Source of the DNA: Oscillospiraceae bacterium
GTDB lineage: Bacteria; Bacillota; Clostridia; Oscillospirales; Ruminococcaceae
NCBI GenBank assembly: GCA_017541275.1
Contig: JAFXZM010000039.1
Span: forward strand, 1 to 64,000
DNA: 64,000 nucleotides
Direction: 5' to 3'
Position 1 is the first letter of the stretch. Every line of letters begins with the position of its first letter. The notes below the pieces were generated by a model, which was not told where the DNA came from, did no database searches, and saw only the letters and a list, made by a program, of their open reading frames with translations. Shown one piece after another: positions 27,601-36,148 of the stretch. The translations under genes were made by a program, and so were the position numbers.

Positions 27601-28188
27601 ATCTGCAATGACATTCTCCGTAATTTCCGGAGCATCCTCCTGCGGAACATCCGGTGCCTTTTGCTCATTCTGACGGCGCTGCTCCGCCTCACGGTAATTT
27701 CTTTCGCGGGTTTCCGCTTCCTCCTTGAGCCGTGCTGTTTCGGCATTCCAGTTTTCGTAGAATTGATCGGTGTTTTTATCTTCGCCCAAAGCCTTAAAAT
27801 AGCTGTTCAAGCCTTTGCTGTGGCGGTAGGAGAAGGTATCGCCCACTAACTCACCGTATACAAAATCGGGCAAAAACGGCCCGTTGAGCTCTGCAAGGCA
27901 TTGTTCGCCGGTAAAATTGCAGAAATCGGGAGATTGCAGCTCAAAAAGGATATTGTTAAGAAAATTTCTTGTTTTAATTTTAGAAAAGATGTTCCATTTC
28001 TTATTCTCATCAACAGTTTCGCCGAGTGCTTCGCTCTTGCGGATTGCACTGAAATAAAGATACTGCTTCATCGTGTCGATTTTGTCCTGCTCGTCAAGGC
28101 TTGCAAAACGCTTGTTATCCTTGAGAAGCTCCTCGTTTGCCTGAATCTGCTCATCAGTAAACTTGCTTATCTGTTCATACGAAAACAT
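24664..28188 (-). CDS. Giant coiled-coil protein of unknown function with duplicated N-terminal domain
   Basis: 1174 residues, no signal peptide, no membrane helix, no family recognised. Two similar segments stand out: residues about 20-155 and 330-445 each have a K/Q-Q-Y-L motif (MKQYL 40-44; MQQYL 349-353) and, 65-68 residues later, FVYG (109-112; 417-420), then a Trp-Glu-containing helix. Between them is a Pro/Glu/Ala-rich linker (175-250) and charged coiled coil. KQPVNEEP is repeated four times at about 641-676. A second helical block fills 850-1130 and the tail is a Lys/Ser-rich stretch (KDKSKEKSKSKEK). AGGAGG precedes the ATG by 8 bases. Codon use and GC are lower than in the neighbouring metabolic genes, consistent with an accessory gene. 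Confidence 0.7.
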   Translation of the reverse strand: MFSYEQISKFTDEQIQANEELLKDNKRFASLDEQDKIDTMKQYLYFSAIRKSEALGETVDENKKWNIFSKIKTRNFLNNILFELQSPDFCNFTGEQCLAELNGPFLPDFVYGELVGDTFSYRHSKGLNSYFKALGEDKNTDQFYENWNAETARLKEEAETRERNYREAEQRRQNEQKAPDVPQEDAPEITENVIADPAEPEKTEAASKQSELQKEHDNEPPKAEQKDAANEEIVSEASAVSDEKAPMEEEKIRELRREELIKGHLSEREREDFRIASAEKNVFYAEKDIEEHASKLQEIEDEHAEKIAKYESRRIRREEIFQNLTDMENTFLDQNKYSHMSNREKMKLMQQYLTECGHADPVYFESSNSTQAKFDMSELRRPKNVIFERNYLSRIIDSCEKGSDALELLHCNYVQKFVYGGFNIYGADKTVSKDDAAEWETKLASAENGKLVPNPDLLAKNRLKHSQFSQQYMEQETIEIAEENEWYQQKLKEATEKPILEKAQKAKDQLEAYKQEYAQNRLKRENDMLSEGITQEEIDAINKKFVADKIESMKKRKLHGLNTFSQSEIDKFIARNADLDERVEIIKNPPVENLLFSDELFSSVGLNKSASAYREEPKKEEEIKEPEQKEEIKQNEPEKEEIKQPVNEEPKQPVNEEPKQPVNEEPKQPVNEEPKQPEQKNSAEDIRKATYDKCLLELAEKFGIKRSAEQYTKLTKELKQINAEEIKLEAEEKELQKIENAPKPKVEQAPAEEKKPTLVAKINLALAERVNPAVAEKMKASAKKEEQAPVSNIDIEKKSKAITNERNSLQKKRDASENEVGRITSSILLNSAQAYATAAKNAKKGVWNGSRAYDETVTAMGKLAIALQTAAQLESTPNVSSDLKKKALQEVSKCNDVYKQCAAKYKKRKEKDGSMKDGKAIPTIKTKTFRRINSVLQFDELAPLIDEYTNERVSQLEAAKSRKKEQLNINNFQYQKITIGHGGMLPGYSESNPEDVKVTEQITREANEARRSVLSEMSSEEGVKKATKRMAAAKIMIHHVLTHGADYMNPDAEDYLLHLGSFTNALPVLGMKANMKAHTDQVITMTHDPIFQSLVDSLDDDKLLDFMANPAEITKSYTAHPLKAKENFVEVTKKKTKDKSKEKSKSKEKSKPQLNAKTKKDAVKESKSNKFEKK
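26160..26265 (-). repeat. 24-bp in-frame tandem repeat, four copies
   Basis: Four near-identical 24-base units encode KQPVNEEP (proline linker) in the giant coiled-coil gene. Two units differ by single silent changes, so the array is recent and could vary in number between strains. Confidence 0.85.
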
Positions 28189-28370
28189 AACATGATCCTC
28201 CTGATTGTTGTTGTTTTGCAGTCGCCTTTCGGGCGTTCCGACAGTAATACCCTGCGAGGGGGATGTTTGGGTGCAGAGAAGCTGAATATTTTTGCTGCCA
28301 TGCTGCGCCTGTATGCTTATTATACCATAAGGAACAAAGAAATGAACGCATCAGCTATGCCGTATGAGCG
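28189..28370 (-). promoter_or_regulatory. Upstream region of the giant coiled-coil gene
   Basis: A perfect TATAAT lies at 28319-28324 on the minus strand, but the matching -35 (GTTCAT) is weak. About 125 bases of leader follow, with a small hairpin (CGGAACGCCCGAAAGGCG region near 28215-28240). Confidence 0.35.
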
Positions 28371-28427
28371 CAAAATCAAAGACCGGAACTGCTGCTTGCT
28401 ATCACATTGAAAAGCAGCGGTTCCGGT
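28371..28427 (-). terminator. Terminator after lysA
   Basis: ACCGGAACCGCTGCTT pairs with AAGCAGCAGTTCCGGT (28412-28427 with 28382-28397, one mismatch). On the minus strand CTTTGATTTT follows; on the plus strand TTTTGTG follows, so it may act in both directions. Confidence 0.8.
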
Positions 28428-28437
28428 TTTGTGTGTG

Positions 28438-29706
28438 TTATTTGCGGTATTTGTCCATGATGTCGCAGAAATCAAATGTCGCAAAGTAATCTGCTGCGGT
28501 TTCGGCACGGCGGATCAGCCTGACGCTGCCGTCCTCGCAGAGCAGCAGCTCCGCAGAGCGCAGCCTGCCGTTATAATTGTATCCCATGGAAAAGCCGTGT
28601 GCGCCCGTATCGTGTATATACAGCAGATCGTCGATCTCTACCGGCGGCAGCATCCGGTCAATCGCAAATTTGTCGTTGTTCTCGCATAGTCCGCCTGTCA
28701 CATCGCAGAGATAGGTGCAGGGTTCCTCCTCTTTTCCAAGGACTGTGATGTGGTGATACGCGCCGTACATTGCCGGCCGCATCAGATTTGCAGCACAGGC
28801 GTCGCAGCCGACATATTCCTTGTAAATATGCTTTTTGTGCAGCACGCGCGTGACGAGCGCACCGTAAGGTGCAAGCATGAATCGGCCCATTTCCGTGAAA
28901 ATCGCAGCGTCACCGAGCCCGGCCGGCACCAGTATTTCTTCGTATACCTTCCGCACGCCCTCACCGATTGCCAGAATGTCATTCGGTGTCTGATCGGGAT
29001 GATATGCGACACCGACACCGCCCGACAGATTGATGAACCGGATATCTGCGCCGGTTTCGCGCTTCAGATCGGCTGCTAGCCGGAACATCTGCCGCGCAAG
29101 CGTCGGATAATATTCGTTCGTGACGGTATTCGAGGCGAGAAATGCGTGAATGCCGAAATGCTTTGCGCCCTTCTGCATCAGCAGACGGAAGCCCTCAAAC
29201 ATCTGCTCGCGCGTGAAGCCGTATTTCGCATCCTGCGGCTTGTCCATGACAAAGGTCGAGATTTTGAAATCGCCGCCCGCATTAAAGCGGCAGCAGATTG
29301 TTTCGGGAATACCGGTCAGCTTTTCGAGATATTCAATATGCGTGATATCATCGAGGTTGATGTATGCGCCGAGCTGATATGCGAGCTGATAGTCTTCCGC
29401 CGGCGTAACATTCGATGAAAACATGATGTCGCTGCCGGAGAAGCCGCAGGCATCCGCCAATTGCAGCTCGGTCAGCGAGGAGCAGTCCACGCCGCATCCT
29501 TCCTCCTGCAAAATTCTGAGAATAAACGGATTCGGCGTTGCCTTGACTGCAAAGTATTCCCGGAAGCCCTTGTTCCATGCAAATGCCTGCTTCACAAGCC
29601 GCGCATTTTCGCGAATGCCGCGCTCGTCATAGATGTGAAACGGGGTCGGATACTGTGCAGCGATTTCCTCAGCCTGTGTTTTCGTAATAAACGGTGTTTT
29701 TTTCAT
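28438..29706 (-). CDS. lysA: Diaminopimelate decarboxylase
   Basis: 422 residues, fold III PLP decarboxylase. The PLP lysine is in YFAVKATPNP; the phosphate-binding glycine loop is INLSGGVGVAY, and CDVTGGLCENND carries the active-site Cys-Glu. It decarboxylates meso-DAP to L-lysine, the last step of the pathway. It differs from the commonest LysA in its LASNTVTNEYY segment and belongs to the variant seen next to dapL in Clostridia. It lies 40 bases after dapL and ends at a terminator, so it closes the operon. Confidence 0.88.
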   Translation of the reverse strand: MKKTPFITKTQAEEIAAQYPTPFHIYDERGIRENARLVKQAFAWNKGFREYFAVKATPNPFILRILQEEGCGVDCSSLTELQLADACGFSGSDIMFSSNVTPAEDYQLAYQLGAYINLDDITHIEYLEKLTGIPETICCRFNAGGDFKISTFVMDKPQDAKYGFTREQMFEGFRLLMQKGAKHFGIHAFLASNTVTNEYYPTLARQMFRLAADLKRETGADIRFINLSGGVGVAYHPDQTPNDILAIGEGVRKVYEEILVPAGLGDAAIFTEMGRFMLAPYGALVTRVLHKKHIYKEYVGCDACAANLMRPAMYGAYHHITVLGKEEEPCTYLCDVTGGLCENNDKFAIDRMLPPVEIDDLLYIHDTGAHGFSMGYNYNGRLRSAELLLCEDGSVRLIRRAETAADYFATFDFCDIMDKYRK

Positions 29707-29746
29707 TGTGATTCTCCATATCCTTACAAATAATAAACTTTTACAG

Positions 29747-30919
29747 TTATAATGCGGACAGATATTCCGCTGCCTTTGTTACGGTTTCTCTTGTGCCGAA
29801 TGATGAGAACCGCAGCCAGCCCTGACCCGCTGTTCCGAAGCCGACGCCCGGTGTGCCCGCAATCCCGCAGGCATGCAGCAGATGATCGAAATAATCCCAT
29901 GAATCTGCGTGATCCGGGCACTGCATCCAGACATACGGCGCATTCTCGCCGCCGACCGAATGGATGCCTGCTTTTGTCAGTGCAGCCTTGATGATGCGCG
30001 CATTTTCCATGTAGTAATCTATATCCTTGTGAACTGCGGCGAGGCCCTCCTCCGTGAAGACCTTAGCTGCGGCGCGCTGAATGATGTACGAATTCCCGTT
30101 ATACTTCGTTGCCATGCGGCGGAACCACATATCATGCAGCGATGCTTCGTATTGCAGTGTGCGCGGAACAACCGTCCAGCCGCAGCGAACACCCGTGAAA
30201 CCGGCTGTTTTCGAGAGTGAATTGATCTCGATTGCGCAGGTTTCCGCGCCGTCAATCTCAAAGATGCTGTGCGGGAGAGCGGGATCGCGGATATACGCTT
30301 CATATGCAGCGTCGAACAGAATCAGCGCGCCGTTTTTCTGCGCATATGCGACCCATTCGCGAAGCTGCTCGCGGCTGTATACCGCGCCGGTCGGATTGTT
30401 CGGCGAGCAGAGATAGATAATGTCGGCATGTACGCTGTCATCCGGCATCGGCAGGAAGCCGTTTCCCTTTGAGCCTGCCGCAAAGATTACGCGGCGGCCG
30501 GACATAATGCTCGTGTCGTAATACACCGGATAAACCGGATTCGGCAGCAGAATCGTGTTGTCGGCATCAAACAGATCACATAAATTGCCCAGATCGCATT
30601 TGGCGCCGTCGCTGACAAATACATCCGCAGCATCGACCGTAATGCCCCGCTTCTGATAATACCCCGCAATCGCTTCACGCAGGAACGGCTCGCCCTGCTC
30701 GGCACCATAGCCGTGAAAGGTCTCTGCATGAGACATTTCCTCAGCAGCAGCTTTCATTTCATCGGTAATGACCTTTGCGAGCGGGCGGGTCACATCTCCG
30801 ATGCTGAGCTTCAGCAGCTCGCGGGTAGGATTTGCTGCGCAAAATGTCCGGATGCGCTTCGCAACCTCCGAAAACAAATAATTCTGCTCCAATTCGAGCG
30901 CATGATGATTGACTTTCAT
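29747..30919 (-). CDS. dapL: LL-diaminopimelate aminotransferase
   Basis: 390 residues, class I/II aminotransferase. SLSKTAGFTGVRCGW holds the PLP lysine; SDGAKCDLGNL and LPNPVYPVYYDT are characteristic of DapL, which converts tetrahydrodipicolinate directly to LL-DAP, bypassing acylated intermediates. Its product is the substrate of the DapF domain encoded 3 bases upstream. The tight packing of DapF, DapL and LysA joins three successive pathway steps. Confidence 0.93.
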   Translation of the reverse strand: MKVNHHALELEQNYLFSEVAKRIRTFCAANPTRELLKLSIGDVTRPLAKVITDEMKAAAEEMSHAETFHGYGAEQGEPFLREAIAGYYQKRGITVDAADVFVSDGAKCDLGNLCDLFDADNTILLPNPVYPVYYDTSIMSGRRVIFAAGSKGNGFLPMPDDSVHADIIYLCSPNNPTGAVYSREQLREWVAYAQKNGALILFDAAYEAYIRDPALPHSIFEIDGAETCAIEINSLSKTAGFTGVRCGWTVVPRTLQYEASLHDMWFRRMATKYNGNSYIIQRAAAKVFTEEGLAAVHKDIDYYMENARIIKAALTKAGIHSVGGENAPYVWMQCPDHADSWDYFDHLLHACGIAGTPGVGFGTAGQGWLRFSSFGTRETVTKAAEYLSAL

Positions 30920-30922
30920 GTA

Positions 30923-33900
30923 TTACACCTCAATTTCTCCGCTGAAAACCAGTACCGCATCGCCTGTCATTATAACAGTATCCTCGGTATATCGAACGAC
31001 CAGATCGCCGCCGTTCAGATGCACTGTGACGTCTGTATCCGGCTTGCAGAAGCCGTTTTTCACCGCTGCCGCGACCGTTGCACAGGCGCCCGTGCCGCAG
31101 GCCATGGTCTCGCCGGAGCCGCGCTCCCAGACGCGCATCCGCAGGGTGTGATCGTCAATGACCTGCACAAATTCCGTATTGACCTGCTCCGGAAATGCGG
31201 GATGATGCTCGAATTCCGGGCCGATCTCCGCAAGGTCAAGCAGCTCCGGATTGTCGCCGAAAACGACGCAGTGCGGATTGCCCATGGAAACGCAGGTGAC
31301 GGTATACACTTTTCCGGCAACAGTCAGCGGCTGCGCGATCATCTCCGCCTCGCCGTGCAGAACCGGTATCAGCTTTGTATCAAAAATTGCCTTGCCCATA
31401 TCGACCGATGCGCGAGTGACAACGCCGTTTTGTGTGGTGACGCGCACGGTGCGCAGACCGCTTTTCGTTTCGATGACGATTTCCTTTTTCGGGCAGATGC
31501 CGTTGTCATACAGATACTTTGCGACGCAGCGAATCGCGTTGCCGCACATATTGCCTTCGCTGCCGTCCAGATTGAACATCCGCATTTTTGCATCTGCGCA
31601 GTCAGAGGATTCGATCAGAACCAGTCCGTCACCGCCGATGCCGAAATGTCTGTCCGAAAGCTGAACGGATAACGATTCCGGCGCAGACAGGCGGTTTTCG
31701 ATGCAGTTGACATAAATGTAATCATTGCCGCAGCCGTGCATTTTCACAAACGGAATGCGGTGCTTGGCCGTTCTCAGATGATTCATATTCATCAGCTCCA
31801 CATTGGAATCCCGATAGCCGGTGTGCAGGCAGTTCGCGACTGCTGCGGCTGTATCGGTACAGGTCAGACAGGGAATGCCGAGCTCAACAGCCTTTTTCCG
31901 GATCTTTGCGCCGTCCCGCGCTGCCATGCGCGCATTCGCGTCGGTCGAAACAATGTACCGGATTGTACCGTTTTCCATCAGGCTGAAGGTTTCGGTATCG
32001 CCTGTGTGCAGTTTCTTCAGTTTGTACACGGAAAGACCGGCTTTTTCAAGTGCGTTTGCAGTGCCGTCCGTGGCATACAATTTGAAATCAAGCTTTGCAA
32101 ATTTCCGCGCAATTTCAACAATATCAGGCTTATCAGCATCGCACACCGTCAGAAGAACGCCGTTTGATTTCTTTCCGTTTTCTTCGAGACGGTAGCCCGC
32201 TGCACGAAGTCCTTTGTAGAGTGCTTCGGTGAGCGTTTTGCCGATGCCGATGACCTCACCGGTCGATTTCATTTCCGGGCCGAGCTGCGATTCACCGCCG
32301 ATTTTCTGGAACGAAAATACAGGCACCTTGACGGCAGTGAACGGAGGCGTTTTATAGCAGCCCGTGCCGTATTCCATTTCGCTGAGCTTTTCACCGAGGC
32401 ATACGCGCATTGCCAGATCGCAGAGCGGCAGGCCGGTCAGCTTGCTCATGAACGGCACGGTTCGCGACGCACGCGGGTTGACTTCGATCACATAAAGCGA
32501 CTGCCCCTTGACGATGTATTGCAGATTGATAAGGCCGACTGCATGCAGACCAAGACAAATTTTTTTCGTATCTGTGAGGATTTTCCTGCGCATGTCGTCG
32601 TCGATATGAACCGGCGGACATATTGCGATCGAATCGCCGGAATGTACGCCTGTGCGCTCAATATGCTCCATGATGCCGGGGATGAGGATGTCTGTTCCGT
32701 CACAAATTGCATCGACCTCGATCTCTGTGCCGCGGATGTACTGGTCGATCAGCACAGGGTTGTCGATGCCGTCGTTGAGAATGCACTGCATGAACGCAGA
32801 TACGTCGTTTTCCTCAAATGCAATGTTCATATTCTGGCCGCCGAGAACATAGGACGGACGCACGAGAACCGGCAGGCCAAGCGCCTTGACAGCATCAGCA
32901 GCCTCCGCCAGTGTGTTGACTGTACACCCGCGCGGGCGCTCAATTTGCAGTGATTCCAGCAGCGCATCAAACCGCTCCCTGTCCTCAGCAAGATCAATGC
33001 TGTCTGCCGATGCACCGAGCAGCCTGTAACCGGCCTCTTCAATCGTGCGTGCGAGGCGGATCGCGGTCTGTCCGCCAAACGCCGTAACAACCCCGACGGG
33101 CTGCTCAAGCGCAAGAATTGACAGCACATCCTCCGGTGTCAGCGGCTCGAAATACAGACGGTCGGCGGTATCAAAATCGGTGGAAACGGTCTCCGGATTG
33201 TTGTTGATGAGCACGACTTCGTAGCCGGCTTTTTTCAATACCTGCACGCAATGCACTGCCGAATAATCAAATTCTATTCCCTGTCCGATGCGGATGGGGC
33301 CGCTGCCGAGTACAACAACTGTTTTGTGCGGCCTTCCGGCTAGAAAATGAGCTGCTTCATTCGCCTCCGGCATCGCATCCGGATGATAAACACCGTAGAA
33401 ATACGGCGTTTCTGCTGCGAATTCACCGGCACAGGTATCGACCATACGGTAAATCGAGCGAATTGCCGGCAAATGTATTTTTTGCCCCGAAATTGCTTCA
33501 ATCGCTGTATCCGGATATCCGAAATACATTGCTGTCCGATAAATTTCAGCGGTCAGCGGTTCAGACTCCAGTTTACATTCTAATTGAATCAGATTTTCAA
33601 TTTTGCTGAGAAACCATGCATCAACTTTCGATAATGCGTGGATTTTATTAACTGACATACCGCGCCGGAATGCCTCAGAAACAGCAAACAATCTGATATC
33701 ATCGGCATGAATCAGATGTTCACACAGTTCGTCATCCGAAATGGAGCGCAGATCACGAACAAGCAGTGCGCTGTGCTTGACCTCAGCACCGCGAAGTGCT
33801 TTCAGCAGTGCCGATTCAAATGTATCGGATATCGCCATGACCTCGCCGGTTGCTTTCATCTGTGTGCCGAGGCGATGCGATGCGCCTGTAAATTTTTCAA

Positions 33901-34984
33901 ACGGGAATTTTGGCATTTTTACCGCAACATAATCCAAAGCAGGCTCAAATGCAGCAGTCGTTTTTCCTGTGACTTTGTTTGCAATTTCGTATAGACGGTA
34001 ACCGACTGCAATTTTAGCGGCAACCTTTGCAATCGGATATCCTGTCGCTTTTGAAGCCAGTGCCGAGGAGCGGGATACGCGCGGATTCACCTCGATGACT
34101 GCGTATTCAAATGAATCCGGATTTAATGCGAACTGGCAGTTGCAGCCGCCTTCAATTTTCAGTACCTCCGCGATTTTCAGTGCGGCAGTGCGAAGCATCT
34201 GATATTCCTTGTCCGCGAGTGTAACCGCCGGTGCTATGACAATCGAATCACCTGTGTGGATGCCGACCGGGTCAAGATTTTCCATGGAACAAACCGTGAT
34301 TTTGTTGCCGTCTGCATCGCGGACAATCTCGAATTCGATCTCCTTCCAGCCTGCAATGCAGCGTTCAACAAGTATCTGATGAATCGGCGAAAGGCGCAAA
34401 CCGTTCTCCGCAATATTGTCAAAATCATCCGGTGAATCCGCAATGCCGCCGCCCGTTCCTCCGAGTGTGAATGCGGGACGGATTATGACTGGGTAACCGA
34501 TCTCCGATGCAATTTTTCGTGCAGTTTCAATGTCTTCGGCGATGCCGGACGGAATGCAGGGCTGACCGATGGAATCCATCGTTTCCTTGAACAGCTTTCT
34601 GTCCTCCGCGCGCGCGATTGTTTCCGGATTTGCACCGAGAAGCCTGATGCCGTGCTTCGCGAGAAAACCGCTTTCAGCAAGCTCCGCGCAAAGATTCAGG
34701 CCGGTCTGGCCGCCGAGCCCGGAAAGAATACTGTCCGGTTTTTCCTTCAGACAAATGCGTTTGATGACCTCGGTTTTCAGCGGCTCCATGTAGATTTTTT
34801 CGGCAATTTGCGCGTCCGTCATGATCGTCGCAGGATTTGAATTCACCAGCACAACTTCGATGCCGTCTTCCTTCAATGCGCGGCAGGCCTGTGTTCCGGA
34901 GTAGTCAAATTCGGCTGCCTGACCTATGACAATCGGTCCGGAGCCGATGACAAGAACCTTTTGAATATCACGATTCAGCGGCAT
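30923..34984 (-). CDS. Fusion: carbamoyl-phosphate synthase large subunit + diaminopimelate epimerase
   Basis: A single 1353-residue frame with no stop. Residues 1-1064 are a full CarB: two ATP-grasp halves (SGPIVIGQAAEFDYSGTQAC; GSGPIRIGQGIEFDYSAVHC) and a C-terminal MGS-like domain. Residues 1067-1353 are a full DapF: PFVKMHGCGNDYIYVN, catalytic cysteines in GNMCGNAIRC and ACGTGACATV. The join reads NVELMNMNHLRTAKHR. ATGs at 31792 and 31786 (minus strand), with GGAG 9 bases before the second, could give a separate DapF by internal initiation. CarB makes carbamoyl phosphate with CarA; DapF makes meso-DAP. It overlaps carA by 10 bases and dapL follows by 3. Confidence 0.88.
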   Translation of the reverse strand: MPLNRDIQKVLVIGSGPIVIGQAAEFDYSGTQACRALKEDGIEVVLVNSNPATIMTDAQIAEKIYMEPLKTEVIKRICLKEKPDSILSGLGGQTGLNLCAELAESGFLAKHGIRLLGANPETIARAEDRKLFKETMDSIGQPCIPSGIAEDIETARKIASEIGYPVIIRPAFTLGGTGGGIADSPDDFDNIAENGLRLSPIHQILVERCIAGWKEIEFEIVRDADGNKITVCSMENLDPVGIHTGDSIVIAPAVTLADKEYQMLRTAALKIAEVLKIEGGCNCQFALNPDSFEYAVIEVNPRVSRSSALASKATGYPIAKVAAKIAVGYRLYEIANKVTGKTTAAFEPALDYVAVKMPKFPFEKFTGASHRLGTQMKATGEVMAISDTFESALLKALRGAEVKHSALLVRDLRSISDDELCEHLIHADDIRLFAVSEAFRRGMSVNKIHALSKVDAWFLSKIENLIQLECKLESEPLTAEIYRTAMYFGYPDTAIEAISGQKIHLPAIRSIYRMVDTCAGEFAAETPYFYGVYHPDAMPEANEAAHFLAGRPHKTVVVLGSGPIRIGQGIEFDYSAVHCVQVLKKAGYEVVLINNNPETVSTDFDTADRLYFEPLTPEDVLSILALEQPVGVVTAFGGQTAIRLARTIEEAGYRLLGASADSIDLAEDRERFDALLESLQIERPRGCTVNTLAEAADAVKALGLPVLVRPSYVLGGQNMNIAFEENDVSAFMQCILNDGIDNPVLIDQYIRGTEIEVDAICDGTDILIPGIMEHIERTGVHSGDSIAICPPVHIDDDMRRKILTDTKKICLGLHAVGLINLQYIVKGQSLYVIEVNPRASRTVPFMSKLTGLPLCDLAMRVCLGEKLSEMEYGTGCYKTPPFTAVKVPVFSFQKIGGESQLGPEMKSTGEVIGIGKTLTEALYKGLRAAGYRLEENGKKSNGVLLTVCDADKPDIVEIARKFAKLDFKLYATDGTANALEKAGLSVYKLKKLHTGDTETFSLMENGTIRYIVSTDANARMAARDGAKIRKKAVELGIPCLTCTDTAAAVANCLHTGYRDSNVELMNMNHLRTAKHRIPFVKMHGCGNDYIYVNCIENRLSAPESLSVQLSDRHFGIGGDGLVLIESSDCADAKMRMFNLDGSEGNMCGNAIRCVAKYLYDNGICPKKEIVIETKSGLRTVRVTTQNGVVTRASVDMGKAIFDTKLIPVLHGEAEMIAQPLTVAGKVYTVTCVSMGNPHCVVFGDNPELLDLAEIGPEFEHHPAFPEQVNTEFVQVIDDHTLRMRVWERGSGETMACGTGACATVAAAVKNGFCKPDTDVTVHLNGGDLVVRYTEDTVIMTGDAVLVFSGEIEV

Positions 34985-36078
34985 TTTTGCACCTCCGTCA
35001 TTTGCAGAAATTCATCAAAAATGTATGATGTATCATGCGGGCCGGCACATGCCTCCGGGTGGAACTGAACTGAAATTGCGGGAATGTTTATGTACCGGAG
35101 CCCCTCGCAGGTGTTGTCGTTGATGTTGACATACAGCAGATCTGCTGTTTCGATGCAGTGCTGATTTTTAGTATCATATTGCACCTGATATCCGTGATTC
35201 TGCGTAGTGACTGCCATTTGCTTTGTCATCAGATTCAGCACCGGCTGATTCGCGCCGCGGTGTCCGAATTTTAGTTTTGCTGTCGGAATTCCGTTTGCAA
35301 GCGCAAGAAGCTGATGCCCAAGACAAATTGCCATGATCGGTATTTTCAGTGCCGCAGTTTTTTTCAGCTCTGTAATAATTTCCGTGTTATCCGCAGGATC
35401 GCCCGCGCCGTTTGAGAGCATGATGCCGTCTGGATTCAGCGCAGCAATTTCATCACATTTTGTATATGCCGGAAGAACTGTCACGCGGCAGTCCCTTTTG
35501 ACAAGCTCCCGTGCAATATTGGCCTTTGCACCGAAATCCAGCAATGCGATATGATGCTTTGCATTTTCTTCGCCAAGTGTATATGCCTGTGTGCAGGTTG
35601 TGCTTCTGACTGCGTTTGTTACGCGATATGCGTGTATCTTCTCAATTTCTGCATCCTTCGGCGAATCACAGATCATGCCGTTCATTGTGCCGCGGTCTCG
35701 CAGAATCCGTATCAGTGTCCGAGTGTCAACGCCGGTCAATGCGGGAATGTTTTGCTCTGCAAGCCAATCACTGAGTTTTCCGCGGCTTCTGAAATTGGAG
35801 GGCGCATCACAAATTTCTGAGGCAATATAAGCCGATAAATACGGTTTGCGCGCTTCAAAATCCTCCGGAATCACGCCGTAATTACCGATGAGCGGAAAGC
35901 TCTGTACGACTGCCTGCCCGTAATAGCTTGGGTCAGTCAGCGTTTCAAGATACCCGTTCATGCCGGTTGTGAAGACGATTTCGGCAATGACATTTTTCTG
36001 TGAACCGAGCCGCATCCCGTGAAAAACCATACCGTTTTCCAGCACCAGACAGCCCGGTTTCTGTTCCATACCCTTCAT
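34975..36078 (-). CDS. carA: Carbamoyl-phosphate synthase small subunit
   Basis: 367 residues. N-terminal CarA domain (VLENGMVFHG, TGMNGYLETLTDPSYYGQ) and C-terminal class I glutamine amidotransferase: LLDFGAKANIAREL, nucleophile Cys in AICLGHQLLALA and the His-Glu pair in SVQFHPEACAGPHD. It hydrolyses glutamine and channels ammonia to CarB. The start at 36078 has AGGAG 7 bases upstream; an in-frame extension to 36243 runs into glnA and lacks a ribosome site. Its end overlaps the carB start by 10 bases, suggesting coupled translation. Confidence 0.95.
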   Translation of the reverse strand: MKGMEQKPGCLVLENGMVFHGMRLGSQKNVIAEIVFTTGMNGYLETLTDPSYYGQAVVQSFPLIGNYGVIPEDFEARKPYLSAYIASEICDAPSNFRSRGKLSDWLAEQNIPALTGVDTRTLIRILRDRGTMNGMICDSPKDAEIEKIHAYRVTNAVRSTTCTQAYTLGEENAKHHIALLDFGAKANIARELVKRDCRVTVLPAYTKCDEIAALNPDGIMLSNGAGDPADNTEIITELKKTAALKIPIMAICLGHQLLALANGIPTAKLKFGHRGANQPVLNLMTKQMAVTTQNHGYQVQYDTKNQHCIETADLLYVNINDNTCEGLRYINIPAISVQFHPEACAGPHDTSYIFDEFLQMTEVQKCR

Positions 36079-36148
36079 TTTCTCACTCCTGATGTTACAC
36101 GGCGAGCCGCACTGCAAGCTGCAATGCGGCACCGCAAGATTATTATAA
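36079..36148 (-). other. Hairpin between GS-III and carA
   Basis: Minus strand GCCGCATTGCA / TGCAGTGCGGC with one G-T pair (about 36106-36131), no T-tract. It may slow or process rather than end the transcript. Confidence 0.5.
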
